Assembly: GCA_032988165.1 (NCBI GenBank)
Contig: JANTQF010000154.1
Coordinates: 1 to 64,000 of the forward strand
Length of the DNA: 64,000 nucleotides
Reading direction: 5' to 3'
Origin: Emmonsiellopsis sp. PD_33
Taxonomy: Eukaryota; Ascomycota; Eurotiomycetes; Onygenales; Ajellomycetaceae
Shown here piece after piece: positions 46,501 to 59,320 of this stretch (its first letter is position 1; each line of letters starts with the position of its first letter). Position numbers and translations under genes: made by a program. The notes beneath the pieces are model-generated. The model worked only from the letters and a program-made list of their open reading frames with translations, did no database searches and was not told the origin of the DNA.

Positions 46501-49500
46501 TTTACTTGATCTTTTAACTTAGAAAATCAGGCAACAGATCAATCTAATCAGCTCACTAAAAATAATGATAATAAGAATGCTACATACTCTAATAATAAAC
46601 TCTACAAACTAAATGAAGAAGTAAATATGATATATTAGCTTCTAAATATTATTTAGATAGCTTATAAATTAGCTGATGATAAATATATTATAAATGATGA
46701 TATTAATAATGATATGAATCATTATATTGAGACTAAGGAGGATAAAATAGATAACATTAATGTTACATCTGAACATCCTCTAGAGGCTTAAGAGGCTGGA
46801 AACTCTGAGGTCTAAGAGGTTAATTCCTCTAATCTGACTATTCAAGGTAATAATCTAATAATCTCATCACACATTAATAATAAAGCTAATTATATTTATA
46901 TAGTTAATGATCCTATAGAGCTTCTTATTTATAAATAGGATAAGAATTATATGGATTTTTTTATAACAGCCTTCACTTTGTGGATAGAGTCTATTGGAAT
47001 ATCTTGAGAGCTATATTAGTTATTACTGTAGATTCTCTGAACTCTGAAGGATATCACTTTGATCTATAACCTCCCCAATGGACTATTAAATTTAAAAAAG
47101 AAATGTAAAGTGTAATTTCTAATCCTTCCACTATACTACATGTAGATTCTAATTATCTCTTCAGATTAGATACTGATATTCTCTCATGCTGAAAAATACC
47201 TTACTAATTATATATTGATGTTCTTATATTTTCAAGATATAATCTTATTGATGTTAAGGCTTATTAAGTCCCAGAGGTTTCAACAGCACATGCATATTAG
47301 GATGGTAGAAGTTATTGACTCCCCTATAGAACTATAGCACTCATATAACTAAGGAAGCTCAATTAAATATTACTTCAGGAAATTTGCCTTATATCTTTCT
47401 ACCAGTAAACTGATTTTCTCCTCTGATTTCATATGATATCAGTGTGAAAATAATAAATATCCATGCAGATGACCAGACAAGACCAACTTCAACTATATGA
47501 GTAGAATGTGGTTTATTAGAAAGAATAGATAGAAGATATTCTCATATTTTAATAGAACTATTTTGTAGATTCAATCTATCATGTGATATTTAACTCTGAA
47601 TGTAGAAGAATCTAATTTTCAGAGTCCTCATCTACTCTTTCATTGATGTGAGGTAATTTTAATTAAGAGTAATATATTAAATATCATTCTGATAAGCTCT
47701 ATTCTATTCAGAGCCTACATTTTTATTAATTATACCTTTAATAGAATTAATAATATCTTTCTAACTGAGAATTTCACTTCTGGTCTTTTCCTTTGAAGGG
47801 TTCTCTATTTGGCTTTAACCACTACTTGGCTATACTGCAGATTAATACCAATATGTGGAGAGCTAAAGATTATAGTTTATAAGAGAAAGTTCTTAAAAAA
47901 TATCTTTACTAAAGAATAGAAAGTATTATCCCTTTCTTATCAGCTTTTTATTAATAGATTTAACCTCTATTAGAATATATATTAGAGTTTAATGGGTATG
48001 TACTGAATCTCAGCTCTGAGTACAGCTGAATGCAAGAAGTGCAGTAACTTATTCATAGTGATATTTGATTCATATGATATGAATTTCTCAGATACTGTTA
48101 GAGTCTTATCCCCTGAATTTCTACAGTTAGATGATGAGAGCATTCTAATTAATATTAATGATGATACTATTTAGATTATTTCTTCCTACTTATTATTTAT
48201 TAGTAATATGTCACAGTAGAATGGGAATACTGATATTAAAGGCCCAAGTACAGAGTATTTATGTTAGAGCTGTCTGATTGGGAACTAAAAGAAATTGAAT
48301 TTATCATTTGATATTATTTAAAATGGGTGCTATCACCATGACACTTAACAGGTCTGACATCAGGCAGAGAGTGCTCTGAACCTAACAAAGAGAAAGAAGC
48401 TATAATAGAGAAGTAAATTGATGGATAATAACTCTTACCTATTTAAGATATACTTAAGTTTAAATCTAGTTATATTCTTCCCATCTGATCCTGCACACAG
48501 TGAGTATTCAGGGATTTCAAAAATAGCTTATTCTATGCTAATGGAATCAGTGTTAACTTCAGTTAGAAAGATTGAGTATCTCTGAATATTATAGATCTTT
48601 TCTTTCCCCTGAGGATGAGTATATCTACAGTCATCTCTTACTCATCTAGAGAAGTACTAACTGTAAGAGCATACTTAGGTATCTATTTTGATACCACTTA
48701 TATTATAATGTGGCCTTAAATATTTATAGCTTAAAGATCAAATCTATAGAGTACTCTTACTAGTATTCTCAAAACTTGGCATTCTGATGGTGAATTTAAC
48801 TATTAATATATTTATAGTAATTGTAAGAAGCAATTCAATTTTATTATCACATAATCTGGCTGTTTATAACCTAAAAAAAATCTAATAAATTATTATCACT
48901 GCTTGTTAATACCTACAGTTCTTCCTAGATGTAGTAGTAAATACAGTATAATGAGCTCAGACTCCTTCTCATATAGAGTCAGTAAGTTAGAGCTGATGAG
49001 CATCCCTAGCACTGAGTTAGATATTAATATCAATCAGGCTAAATAGATATTCTACCTTTATTATGGCAGAAGGTCTGAAGTACCTTGAAGACTCAGCTCT
49101 CTCTATAAAAAAAGGTGCATTCTTTATTGAAATGAAAAACTAACTGAATATACATATTAAATTACACTATATTGATGAAATCAGAGAATATGAAACTACT
49201 AACAACAGCAATATATTAATGAGGAAGGATAAATACAGAGATTATAAACAACTAATTTACTATACAAATCATCATGATGTTGAAAAGATATTACTTTAAT
49301 AGGAGAGTTTTTATTAGATAGTTCAGCTTGCTTTTCATAATGCATTTAATGACTCTCAGCCAGAACTTGGGAAGAGATTAAGGAAAATCTATGAATATTA
49401 TTCTACCCTTCTGATCAATCTGATTTAAGTTGATGATTATGAATCTGATGATGTTCTTTCAACTGATGAATTATATGTGCTAAAGAATCTTTCAGATTAT

Positions 49501-50050
49501 ACCTAGAAATTCCTGTAGATGAACCTTATATCTTTACTATCACTAAAAAATAGCATGAATATACTAGAAATTCTAATAAATTAAATATTAAATCTTCTGA
49601 ATGTTCATCTATTCCTTCAAAAACTAAGATAGATATATAGTCTTAACTGGAATAAATCATCCATTCTGGAATCAGGGTCAAGGCCACTCTGATTTTACTG
49701 AAAAATTACTTTTATATCTAAGTATCATCTCTCATTCTCATTAGGATGCTGTTGATTATATGCTTATTTATTATATAGTAATGAAATCTATTGAATAATG
49801 CTTGTATAAGGAAATATTATTAAGTATAGAAATTTAAAAATTAATTAGATTCAAGCTGTTTTTATTCATAACTTATATGGATATAATGATTAAGTCTTTT
49901 TTATAGTTATATTAATGAGTTTAACTGAGTCTGATGGGTTGTTAGACTTACTAATTCTAAGTGATAATTCTAGAGATTACATAATAATTGATCTTTCTAC
50001 TGTGTGGAAACCAAGTCTCTATATTATACTAGTTTAATATAAGTTTAGAG
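46500..50050 (+). pseudogene. Plavaka-type transposase relic (plus strand)
   Basis: Coding relic with stops read in one strand. Diagnostic blocks in family order: QLFINRFNLYxNIYxSLMGMYxISA (about 47940-48010), IFDSYDMNFSDTVRVLSPEFLQLDDESILIN (about 48063-48155), CYHHDTxQVxHQAE (about 48330-48370), LILHTVSI/PSDPAHSEYSGISK (about 48480-48525), LHYIDEIREYETTNNSNILMRKDKYRDYKQLIYYTNHHDVEKILL (about 49165-49300) and AFHNAFNDSQPELGKRLRKIYE. These match the ascomycete Plavaka group (CACTA/CMC-related DDE transposases) as I know it. N-terminal part (46520-47000) is acidic, Asn-rich. Ends of the element not found. Confidence 0.68.
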
Positions 50051-50734
50051 GCAGGTTGTGATATAGCCCTAAAGACATCAAACTTTTACACTGTACATGA
50101 AATGTGTCATTTTTTTAGCTACTCCTAAATTCTGAAATTCTCTTTAGTAGTAACTAATAAGTTAATTTATTACTCTGTGCATAATTATTCTCTTCTTTCA
50201 AAAATGATGCTATAAGGTGGAAAAATAATATACTTAGAAATAGGAAACTTCTACACTAATATTTACTCAGTATGATAGCTCATCTAGTGCATCTTGCAGG
50301 CAAGGTTTACTAATAGGCTCTCCTATGTGATCTCATGCAACAAGCCCAGAGTGAGCCTTAATATCTCCCATGATGAGTAGCATTCAGGGCTAAATACAGA
50401 ATAACATCTCTACCTATAACTTAGTACTTAACCCTATGAATATTCTGAAGATCACTGATATATATTATAACATTAATTTATCAAGTAATCTGGCACTTGA
50501 CCCAGTAAATATCCTAAAGATGACTGATATGTGCTGTAATGTTGATCTATCAAGTGATATTTATAGACTTAATGGAGAGGCCTATATTAGGTTTAATTTC
50601 TGAAAGATATCTCTATAATAGTGAGTATGAGTTGATATACCTGGTTTTATGAGATAAGACTGAATATCTAGAAAATAAAAGTGCACCATGAAGGTATATT
50701 AGTATATAAAAAAGGTATATTTTATTATTAGGTA
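50051..50734. other. Decayed spacer with a duplicated segment
   Basis: Contains two copies of a roughly 75-bp segment (about 50434-50505 and 50506-50570) sharing AATAT(T/C)CT(G/A)AAGAT and ATTGATC/TTATCAAGT parts. No gene features. Confidence 0.45.
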
Positions 50735-50950
50735 AGCTAATATTTCCCATTCACCTGCATTGCATCCTAATCATTAAGAATATTTCCTCTATATAATAAT
50801 TATTGAAGCTGATGTTTCTCATTCACCCACATTGCATTCAAATCATTAAGGATATTTTCTCTTATATAATGACTATTAGAGCTGATATTTCTCATTTACT
50901 CATATTACATCTAAAATTATTAAGAGTATTTTCTATCTAGTCTTCTTTTC
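50735..50950. repeat. 73-bp tandem repeat, about 3 copies
   Basis: Copies start at 50735, 50808 and 50881 with GCTGATATTTCTCATTC-like sequence, followed by CATTGCAT, ATCATTAAG and a TTTTCTCTTATATAAT-like end. Confidence 0.8.
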
Positions 50951-51074
50951 TCTATCTATATCTATTCTACACCTGTGCTGATATCATCAATTTATTTTCT
51001 TTCTCTTTCAGTAGATTACTTGTAAGTTATTATATTTACTAAAAATAGATGTCTATACAGACTTATTATAATCT

Positions 51075-51208
51075 GGGCTGCTACCTATCATCAATCTGAG
51101 CTACTATTTATTGTCAATCTGGGCTGCTGCCCATCATCAACCTAGGCTACTATTTATTATCAATCTAGGCTACTATCTATCATCAACCTGAGCTGCTACT
51201 TATTATTA
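51075..51208. repeat. 23-bp tandem repeat, about 6 copies
   Basis: Units start at 51075, 51098, 51121, 51144, 51167 and 51190 and follow (G/A)(G/A)GCT(G/A)CT(A/G)(C/T)(C/T)(C/T)AT(C/T)(A/G)TCAA(T/C)CT. Exact period, differences almost all transitions, as expected from C-to-T decay. Confidence 0.85.
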
Positions 51209-51405
51209 AAATCAGTGGTTCATCAGCAAAAAATTTTTTTCACTCCACTTTAGTGTGCCAAGTCATCTAGCTCATGTGTCAAAAGTACTTAAGCCAGCTC
51301 CAGGCTGGCTCTGAATTAGCACAAAAATCACAATCTTGCTCCTGTAGTCTCCAGACTTTAAGCAATCCACATGTGGGCCTTGCACTCCTCTGGTATTGTG
51401 TGAGA

Positions 51406-51760
51406 TGTTGACTATTCCTATGTTGTCTTAGAGTGATCTTATGCATGAAGAGAGAATCTCAATGCATTTCATGCATGCCTTATTACACATTCTTCCTCAG
51501 TGTTGGTGTGTGTATGAAGGGAGAACCCTAATGCATCTCATACATACCTTATTACATGTTCTTTCTCAGTGTTAGTATGGGTTGGAAGGCAAGGCTCTAA
51601 TAGATTATATATATATGTATGTAATTAATTATGTATGTAATTACTATTACTGCATTGTATAAATACATCATTATTAACTAACTATCCTGCCTGCTTCATA
51701 TATTTGAATTTTATATAACCTTGCATCTTCATCTATTAGTATGCCTTGCATGTTGCAACA
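51406..51760. mobile_element. Possible solo LTR
   Basis: A 355-bp segment beginning TGTTG and ending CAACA, the usual inverted ends of an LTR. Inside are a TATAAATA box at about 51658 and a duplicated piece of about 80 bp (ATGAAGAGAGAA... and ATGAAGGGAGAA...). No flanking target-site duplication (TGAGA versus AGCTA) and no second copy in the window, so the call is weak. Confidence 0.3.
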
Positions 51761-52319
51761 AGCTAACTATCTTCACAGTCATCCATGCTGTCACCCTGAT
51801 TGCAAGTTCATGATAATGAATCTAAGTAGGCTAACCCTGCCATCCTTTACTCTTATTATTATTATTTGCTATCACCACTATCATTAGCTATTATCTCCAT
51901 TGTTTATTTGCACTGCTATCATTAGCTATTTGCTATTATTCATTATTGTTGCCTATCAACCTTATTGGAGCCATTCACATTGTGAAACACAGATATGATA
52001 AAATACAATGTCCAGTGATGTCTCATGAAACATGGACATACTCCATCCATCAGTAGGATTACCCACTTAATAGCTTGAATAGAGAGTAGGTCATCTGGAC
52101 ATCTGGTTTTCTTTTTATAGCCTTCCTTCCTAAGACCCTGAGTAGGTTATAGGGCAAGATTGCTTTGATTAGTATACTTCCATATCTCATCAGGGATATA
52201 GAAGTATACCAATCAAAAGAACCTCACCTCTGAACCCACTCTGGGCTGACTTTATTTTTAGGTACAAGTTATAGTATATTGAGCTGGGAAATCATGTAGG
52301 GATCAATTATCTGAGAGAG

Positions 52320-53190
52320 GGTTAAAATTAATGGTAATAGTAGTCATTATTGATTGTCTGCTGCTATTATTATATGCTGTTGCTGTTATTATTGATAGTT
52401 GTTGCTATTATTTGTTATTGCTGTTATTATTAGTAGTCTCACAGACATAGGCACACACTGCACATTACTTTGGAAGATATCAGGAAGCCCAGACAGCATG
52501 CCATAAAGTGAGAGCAAGAAAAAGGGCTGCCTGAACAGCATGCCATAAAGTAAGAGCAAGAAAAAGATAGTATGTTATGAAGTAAGAGTAAGAAAAAGGG
52601 CTGCCTGGACAGCATACTATAAAGTGAGAGCAAGAAAAAGATAGCATGCTATGAAGTAAGAATGAGAAAAAGAGCTACCTAAATAGCATGCTATAAAGTG
52701 AGGATGAGAAAAAGGGCTACCTGAATAGCATGCCATAAAGTAAGGGCAAGAAAAAGGGCTATTGAAAAGGAGTAAAAAGAGTTACAGAAAGAAATAAAGC
52801 CTGCTTTTCAATGATAATAGCTATTATTATTAGTCATCTGCTGTTATCATTATATATCATTGTTGTCATTATTAGCAGTTATTATCATTATTTGCTGTTG
52901 CTGTCATTATTAATTATCTTATAGGTATAGATGTACATCCCACATTGCATTGGATCATCTTTATTATTCATTACTGTTATTATGTATTATTACTATCATC
53001 ATTAATTATCTTACAGGCACAAGCACACATTATATATTGCATTGAATCATCTTTATTATCTACCACTGCTATTACATGCTATTACTGTCATTATTGGTAG
53101 TTATTGCTATTATTTGCCATTGCTGTCATCATTAGTCATCTCATGGGTATAGATATGCATCACACATTGCTTTGAATCATCTTTATTATT
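52320..53190. repeat. Complex minisatellite zone
   Basis: From about 52486 to 52760 runs an array of about 41-bp units (GGGCTGCCTGAACAGCATGC followed by CATAAAGTAAGAGCAAGAAAAA) mixed with shorter 32-bp units lacking the GGGCTGCC part; about 7 units. Flanking it on both sides are TATTATT(A/T)GC-type blocks and three copies of a segment with ATAGGCACACAC / CACATTGC(A/T)TTG(G/A)ATCATCTTTATTAT (about 52440, 52925, 53010, 53150). Confidence 0.7.
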
Positions 53191-53519
53191 ATCTATCAGG
53201 GTGAGGCATAAAATCTCAAGCAGTAAGATACCTAATTATCACTCAAAAAGCTGATAACCTCAATCTTGCACCTATTATAGTTTAGTGTAGAGATAACTTC
53301 AACATCAGAATCTCCTTCCTCAGTAAATAAATTACTAGCCCCTTAACTCTTTTTGTGTTTTAGAGTTTAAGTTATAGATGAAATGATGTTACTTTTTTCA
53401 CACTTAACTGCCTGTGCATGCTCCTGCTTAACTGTTGCCTCACACTAGTTGTAGGTTATATATTAGGGTTTTTTTGAACAACCTAGTACCTGTAGCTGAC
53501 AGTAAACTTTTCACCCAGG

Positions 53520-54815
53520 AATATTTGTCATTGCTGTCATTATTAGCTATTAGCTGCTACCACTATGTGCTATTACTATTATAGTTTGTAGTCAGCTATT
53601 ATTATCATTATTTACTATTACTATCATTATTAGCTATTAGTCATTGTTGCCTTTATTTGCCCTTGCTACCATATGCTAAATAAAGATATAGAAGTTAAGC
53701 TAATATAATCTTATGATCCCACAAATAAATCAACAATCTAACACTAATACTAATAATGTGGAGAGATAGTAGTCTAAAATCCAAAAAAGGAAATAAATCA
53801 GCAGTAAATGAGAATGAAATAGAATTCACACAGGAGGCAAATAGTATACAGACATATAGAGAATGTCAGGACTAATAAAGATGATTAAAGAGACTATCAA
53901 AATAATAATTGATCTCATATAATTAGTGATCACAGGCCTCAAACTCAGAGATCAACTGAGTAAATATAGCAGGTAAAATAGAGACAGGTTATATCAGTAT
54001 AGTTAATAGAGCTACCTTATGCATCTACCTGAACAGGATCCCAAACAACCACTAAAGGTAGCAAGAAAACAGAAGGACTGAAGGCCAGGCAGAGCCTAAA
54101 AGATAGTAGAAGATGCTTATTAGAATGAGAGATAAACATAGTGACAGTGTAGAAGTAAGATATATATGATGAAGAGATAGAAAATGTAGGATGATGAGAA
54201 TAGAATGAAAAGAGGAGATTAGAGTAGAGAGATCAAATCAAGTGACTCACTATGTAATCAAAAGGTAGTGAGTAAAACCACACTAAAATATGTAGATTTT
54301 CTTCACTACTAATAGTATTCTGTGACCCAACCCACTTCATATATATTTGGTAGTCAGCTGTCATTGCCATTATTTGCTGTTGCTACTATAGTTGGCAGTT
54401 ATTACTATTATTTGCTGTTACTGTCATTATTAGCTGTTAGCTGTTAGCCACTGCCATTATGAGTTATTACTATTATAATTAGTAGTTGGCTATTATCATC
54501 ATTATTTGTTATTACTATCATCATTAGCTGTTGGCTATTAGCCACCATCATTATATGCTATTATTATTATAGTTGGTAGTCAGCTATTATCACTATTATT
54601 TGCCATTGCTATCATTATTAGCTATTGGCTGTTAGCTACTATCATTATGTGCTATTACTATTATAGTTAGTAGTTAGCTGTTGTCATTATTATTTACTAT
54701 TACTATCATCATTAGCCATTGGCTGTTAGCCACTGCCATTATATGCTATTACTATTATAGTTGGTAGTCAGCTGTTGTCATCATTATTTGCTGTTGCTGC
54801 CATCATTTCTAATTA
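53520..54815. repeat. 94-bp minisatellite, interrupted
   Basis: Copies anchored on AGTTGGTAGT-like sequence at 54390, 54477, 54571, 54665 and 54759 (spacings 87, 94, 94, 94), each with GCT(A/G)TTGTCATCATTATTTGC and GGCTGTTAGCCACTGCCATT parts. A further one to two copies lie left of an unrelated stretch (53520-53670). Confidence 0.8.
53690..54335. other. Unrelated segment interrupting the 94-bp array
   Basis: About 645 bp of purine-rich, non-repetitive sequence lying between two parts of the minisatellite, with no similarity to the unit. It looks inserted. I find no clear terminal repeats or duplication. Confidence 0.4.
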
Positions 54816-54835
54816 GCCTTCATTATTACTGCTAT

Positions 54836-55259
54836 CACTATCATTATTCACCATCACTCAAGTATAATATTCAATGCTTGGATTATCTCTTCCTTGGAGC
54901 CAAGGGGTGTACTGGCATTAGAGGATGCTAAATACTCAAGAAGTAGTGCAACATTGAGGACACTCACTAAGAGAACTTGAACTTAGTAGGTTTAAGCATT
55001 CAGAACAGGTTCATCTTCATCATTCTGATAATATATGATTGAGAATGCTATCTTCTCATCTATATTGCTAAGAGCTATTTTATAGACTAACATAGCTTTA
55101 TAGTTTATAGTAATGTGATTTTTCATATTATTAAAATTTTTCTTCAACATCATCTCACACATCTGTTTCAGCTTTCTACCAGAAGGTAGCTCTTTTAGTA
55201 GTTCTTATTTGCTATTTAGGACTCTGCTTGAACTAGATGCCTTCAGTGCTAGTATCAGT
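54836..55259. other. Decayed spacer between satellite arrays
   Basis: AT-rich stop-filled sequence between the 94-bp and 185-bp arrays. A minus-strand reading near 55080-55210 is hydrophilic but unassigned. Confidence 0.35.
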
Positions 55260-55795
55260 GCTACTTAACTCTGACACACCAGCATCATTGTTGCTATCAG
55301 AGTCATATTGTAGGTCCTAGCAGTTGCTAATAGTGAAGTTATAGCCACTGACATTTCCTCTGTATTCAGAAATGCTCTTCATGCAGCTACTATAATCTAG
55401 AAGGTAGAAGGTTCTCATTAAGTAAAGTAGGTTATTATTTCTGTGCTACTTGACTCTGACACACCAGTATCATCATCACTATCAGAGTCATATTGTAGGT
55501 TCTGGTAGTTATCAATGGTGAAGTTATGATTGCTGACATTCCCTTCATATTTAGAAATGCTCTCTATGTGACTGTCATGATTTAGAAGGTAAAAGGTTCT
55601 CATCAAGTAGAGTAGATCATCATCTCTATGCTACTTGACTCTAATATATCAGCATTGTTATTACTATCAGAGTCATATTATAGGTCCTGGTAGTTACCAA
55701 TGGTAAAGTTATAGCTGCTAATATTCTCTCTGTATTCAGAAATGCTCTCCATGCAGGTGCCATGATATAAAGCCTGAGGAAGTAGATCTCTTATA
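55260..55795. repeat. 185-bp tandem repeat, about 3 copies
   Basis: Copies start GCTACTT at 55260, 55445 and 55630. On the minus strand each contains a stretch reading (M)ESISEYxxN(V/I)S(S/N)xNFTIxNYQ(D/N)L and YDSDSxx(D/N), so the unit once coded. The period is not a multiple of three, so the copies cannot be read through in one frame as they stand. Confidence 0.8.
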
Positions 55796-56749
55796 TTACT
55801 CCTCAATCTTCTGAATCTTAGTAGCACCATGAAAGCTACTATATCCTGCATGTTGATGCTATTATTAGCTGTTACTTCTATCATTAGTTATCACTCTAAT
55901 CATTCACTATTAGGGCCACTCTATTTACTCTATTAATTAATTGGGTGAATCTAAAGAGTAATACTTCTATAACTTACTTGTTAAATCATCATCCTCCTAT
56001 ACCTGCCTTTCTCAGCCTCTTTTCCCATATATCTGCCTGCTTTCTTGCCAAACTCATAAAGTTAGGATGGTAGATAGTATTATATTGGTCCTAATTAATA
56101 TAATGATTAATGAAGTACATCAGCTATTAATCCTGCTTCAATGAGAAAAACTTTAAAATCATATGAGCACTTCAAACTACATATTCTAAAGAGTAGAATC
56201 ATTAGTTGGTCAGGTACTATCTTTAATTTGTCTGACTCAGAGTAGGCTCCTCAATCTCAAGTATACCAGTAATCTCATGTGGAAGTCCAGTTGATCCTCC
56301 ACAAAGCTGGAAAACATTGATGAAGACACCCATATATATAATACTTTGCAAAGAATTCTCATTATAGATCTTCTGTGTATGATCTTTAACTATAAAAATG
56401 ACCTCAAGGCATCTAACTCTCTATCTATTCATAAGAGATCATTGATCTGCCTCCTTCTTCTAAATCTAGACATGGTTCTTATGTCAGCTCTTCTCTCCCT
56501 CCCACTTGAGACTGCATCTAATTAGCTTCTATTTCAGTCTATCTTCTTTTACTGGCTCATATCCATTGATTTACTAATAGGATATTAACCCATGAAGCTG
56601 CATGACATACTCATCCACCCATGAAGGATCTAATTCTAGATGATCAACCACAGTTTCAGAGCTCTCTATGCCATCATGTTTCTTTTACATCTCCTGTACA
56701 AATACTGTAAATGCCTCCTGAAGACCATCCAACTGTAGTTACTAATATA
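55796..56749. other. Decayed sequence upstream of Plavaka relic 3' end
   Basis: CpG-free AT-rich sequence with stops in all frames. It may include the 3' end of the minus-strand transposase relic. Nothing else recognised. Confidence 0.35.
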
Positions 56750-59000
56750 GACTTCCAAAGTGTATCTTATCCTGTGGAAGGCCCCCCCTCTTTGCTTTCT
56801 TGTACTCATAGGCCACCAGATTAAGAGCTATGCTGGGCTTGCTGACCTTGACATTAATAGGAGTGTCAAGTTTGCTTGGAGAACTGGCTATTTACATGTG
56901 AGCCTTAATGCTGTGCTGAAGGATCTGGCAGTTAACTCAGTATATAATATGTCTAATAATTTGGACCTTAAACTCATTGTGCTTATTATACTTATTTGTT
57001 CAACTAAATGGCTTCTTCACTAAATATTTGTAAGCACTCCCTGAGCTACTTATGTCCACACTATTAGTAGTCCTCATTAATCAAATAAAATCAACATAGT
57101 GTTGAATAACATGGAATTTTGGGAAGTTAAAGTGGCCATTCTTTCAGTATTTGCTGAAGACATACTTTAACTTGTTGATTTGATATAGTACAGTTTCCAT
57201 GTACTCCAGAGTTTCATCATTATGAGATTGGTAGTTAGCAAGCATCTAAAAGTTCATAATTGCCCATGAGAAAAGAATTATGACATCTACCTCTAAACCT
57301 TTGATTAAGAGTGTAATGACAGGGATCAGCTGTCACACCAGGGTCTCCTATTTGACTCTAATCTATTACTTAATCTCACTGAAGTTCTTTTGGAATATCT
57401 TTAGCTCAGTAAACCTGGGAACCAGCTTTAACTACTCATTTAGTTGCTTTATATCACCTAAATCCTCTATTAACACAGTCATTGTAGAATCAGTCTGTCT
57501 TCTCTTATAAATAGTATCCTTCAGGTGCCCTCTACACCAGGTCAGCAGATAATCAAGTAACTCTTTAAGTAATTAATGTAGGAGATCAAGCATTATTGCT
57601 ACATGAATATTAGTGAATTTGTGACCCCAGGCAAAGTTAGGTACAGGGTGAATACTCATATCAGTATTGATTTCATCTCTTTCCAGTTGTTAAATGATAT
57701 CTTTCATATATTCATGTATTTGCAATGATCATCTGGTTTGTAGATTCTCACATTCTTTGGGGGGGACCTAGTATATCATACAGTGTGAGCTACTCTTAAC
57801 TCCTATAAGAATGGTCTGTTCTTCATAATCAGCCATTAATCTAGTAATAATGGGAAAACACTTCCAGTAGCATCCATCAGCATAAAGAATGATAATATCA
57901 TCAACCAAAAGTTTTTCAATTGCTTGTGAAGCTATTAGCTTTATTTCCAATGCATTACTTAAGGCTCTTTAGGATGACTTACATTCAAAAATCCATTTCA
58001 TGACTGTATGATAGATAGTTGCTTTCATACCTCAATCCTCCTTTGTCTTGATAATGGGCAGAAACTCAATCAGGATCAAACTAGAGATACCTTATTTTTA
58101 TCACACATAACTGTTCAGATTCCTGATTATTATATAAATTAGCCAGGCAGACAAATCACTGTGATATTAGATTAGAACTGTCTTGTCAACAGTAATAAGT
58201 AATGGTACAACTGTGGTCTCATTCTTAAGTTTCTCCTGGGTGTTTCACCACCAATCTGCAGTGTGTACCTCAGTGTATACTCAATGATTCTTTTGGTTGA
58301 ATACTCATACAGGTGTATAGGTAAGATGTTCCTTGAAAGCTTCATGTCCAAGCAGAAAGAAGATAATAGGTAGAACATTCTAATAGTAGAATTAGTATTT
58401 ATTGGCAGAACTATTATTAATTGTGCTATCTACTGTCATGATCTCTACTCTTCAATTTCCCATTGATATTTTCTGCTTAATAGCATCAAGCTTGCATTGT
58501 CATTCATCTACACTACTAAAGCTTAACTGATTACTCCAAGTTTTTAATGCAGGGGTTTTGAATCAGGCAGTTACATCTCTCTTTATCATCTGATTATTGT
58601 TGAAGTACATTGTCAAGCCAAAGTCTTATTCATTTTTGAAGGAATAGAAGATGTTATTCTGTATCTATCTGTTTAGAGGTAAAAGTAGATCTGGTATCAT
58701 TGCTAGTGGTGCCCTAGCTAAGTGTTCTGACTCTTACTTGTAGGTAACTGTTTATACTGTAGTTGCACTGAGGCAGTCCTCCTATACTAGAAATAGTGAT
58801 ATGACAACTGTGAATTCAGATGACTATGATCCTACCTGCACATTTAAGGGCTCTACCAGGAATTTAGAATCCATCAACATGGCTGTATCATCATCTCCAT
58901 TAATTTACAGTACATCATCAGAAGGGTTGAAGTCAACTGGCAATTAACATCAGTTACTACCTGGCATCAAATAACAGTTTAAACTTACCTTGCATATAGA
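56750..59000 (-). pseudogene. Plavaka-type transposase relic (minus strand)
   Basis: Decayed frame on the minus strand. From N to C: FFLLGHEAFKEHLTYTPVxVFN and VYTEVHTADWWxNTQEKLKNETTVVPLLITVDKTVL (about 58370-58160), then DLSAWLIYI and LILIEFLPIIKTKED, MKATIYHTVMKWIFE (58020), DDIIILYADGCYWKCFPIITRLMADYEEQTILIGVKSSSHCMIY (57900-57768), HPVPNFAWGHKFTNIHVAIMLDLLH, LLTWCRGHLKDTIYKRRQTD, and near the end YQINKLKYVFSKY, GHFNFPKFHVIQHYVDFI and SGSAYKYLVKKPFS. This order is that of Plavaka-family DDE transposases; the YADG...ADYEEQ block is the strongest match. Many stops. Same strand as the SNF2 relic upstream. Confidence 0.75.
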
Positions 59001-59320
59001 CAGCCTTATCATCTTTCTGTGTTCCTCCTCTCTGAACACTATTTATAATAGATTCCAAGTTGATCCAGACACATTTTCTGTGGCAATGAGACTCATATTA
59101 ACTAAGTCCACTTAGATTTGATACCATAAACCTGCAATCATCATGAGGGCATAGGTGTTCACCAGCAGTTTATTTTTTGCATGTCATATTTGTGATTCAA
59201 AGCAATCTCTATGTGTATAGAAAAATTAATGCAAAATAGCCAATGAAACTTCAAATCACAACATCCAGCAGATGGTAACTAATAACCTCTACTAGTATAA
59301 ATATTATAAATTATATAGTG

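Noticed and set aside
53201..53451. GTGAGGCA ... TGCCTCAC inverted ends suggesting a 250-bp MITE
   Set aside because: Only 8 bp match and no flanking duplication is visible; could be chance.
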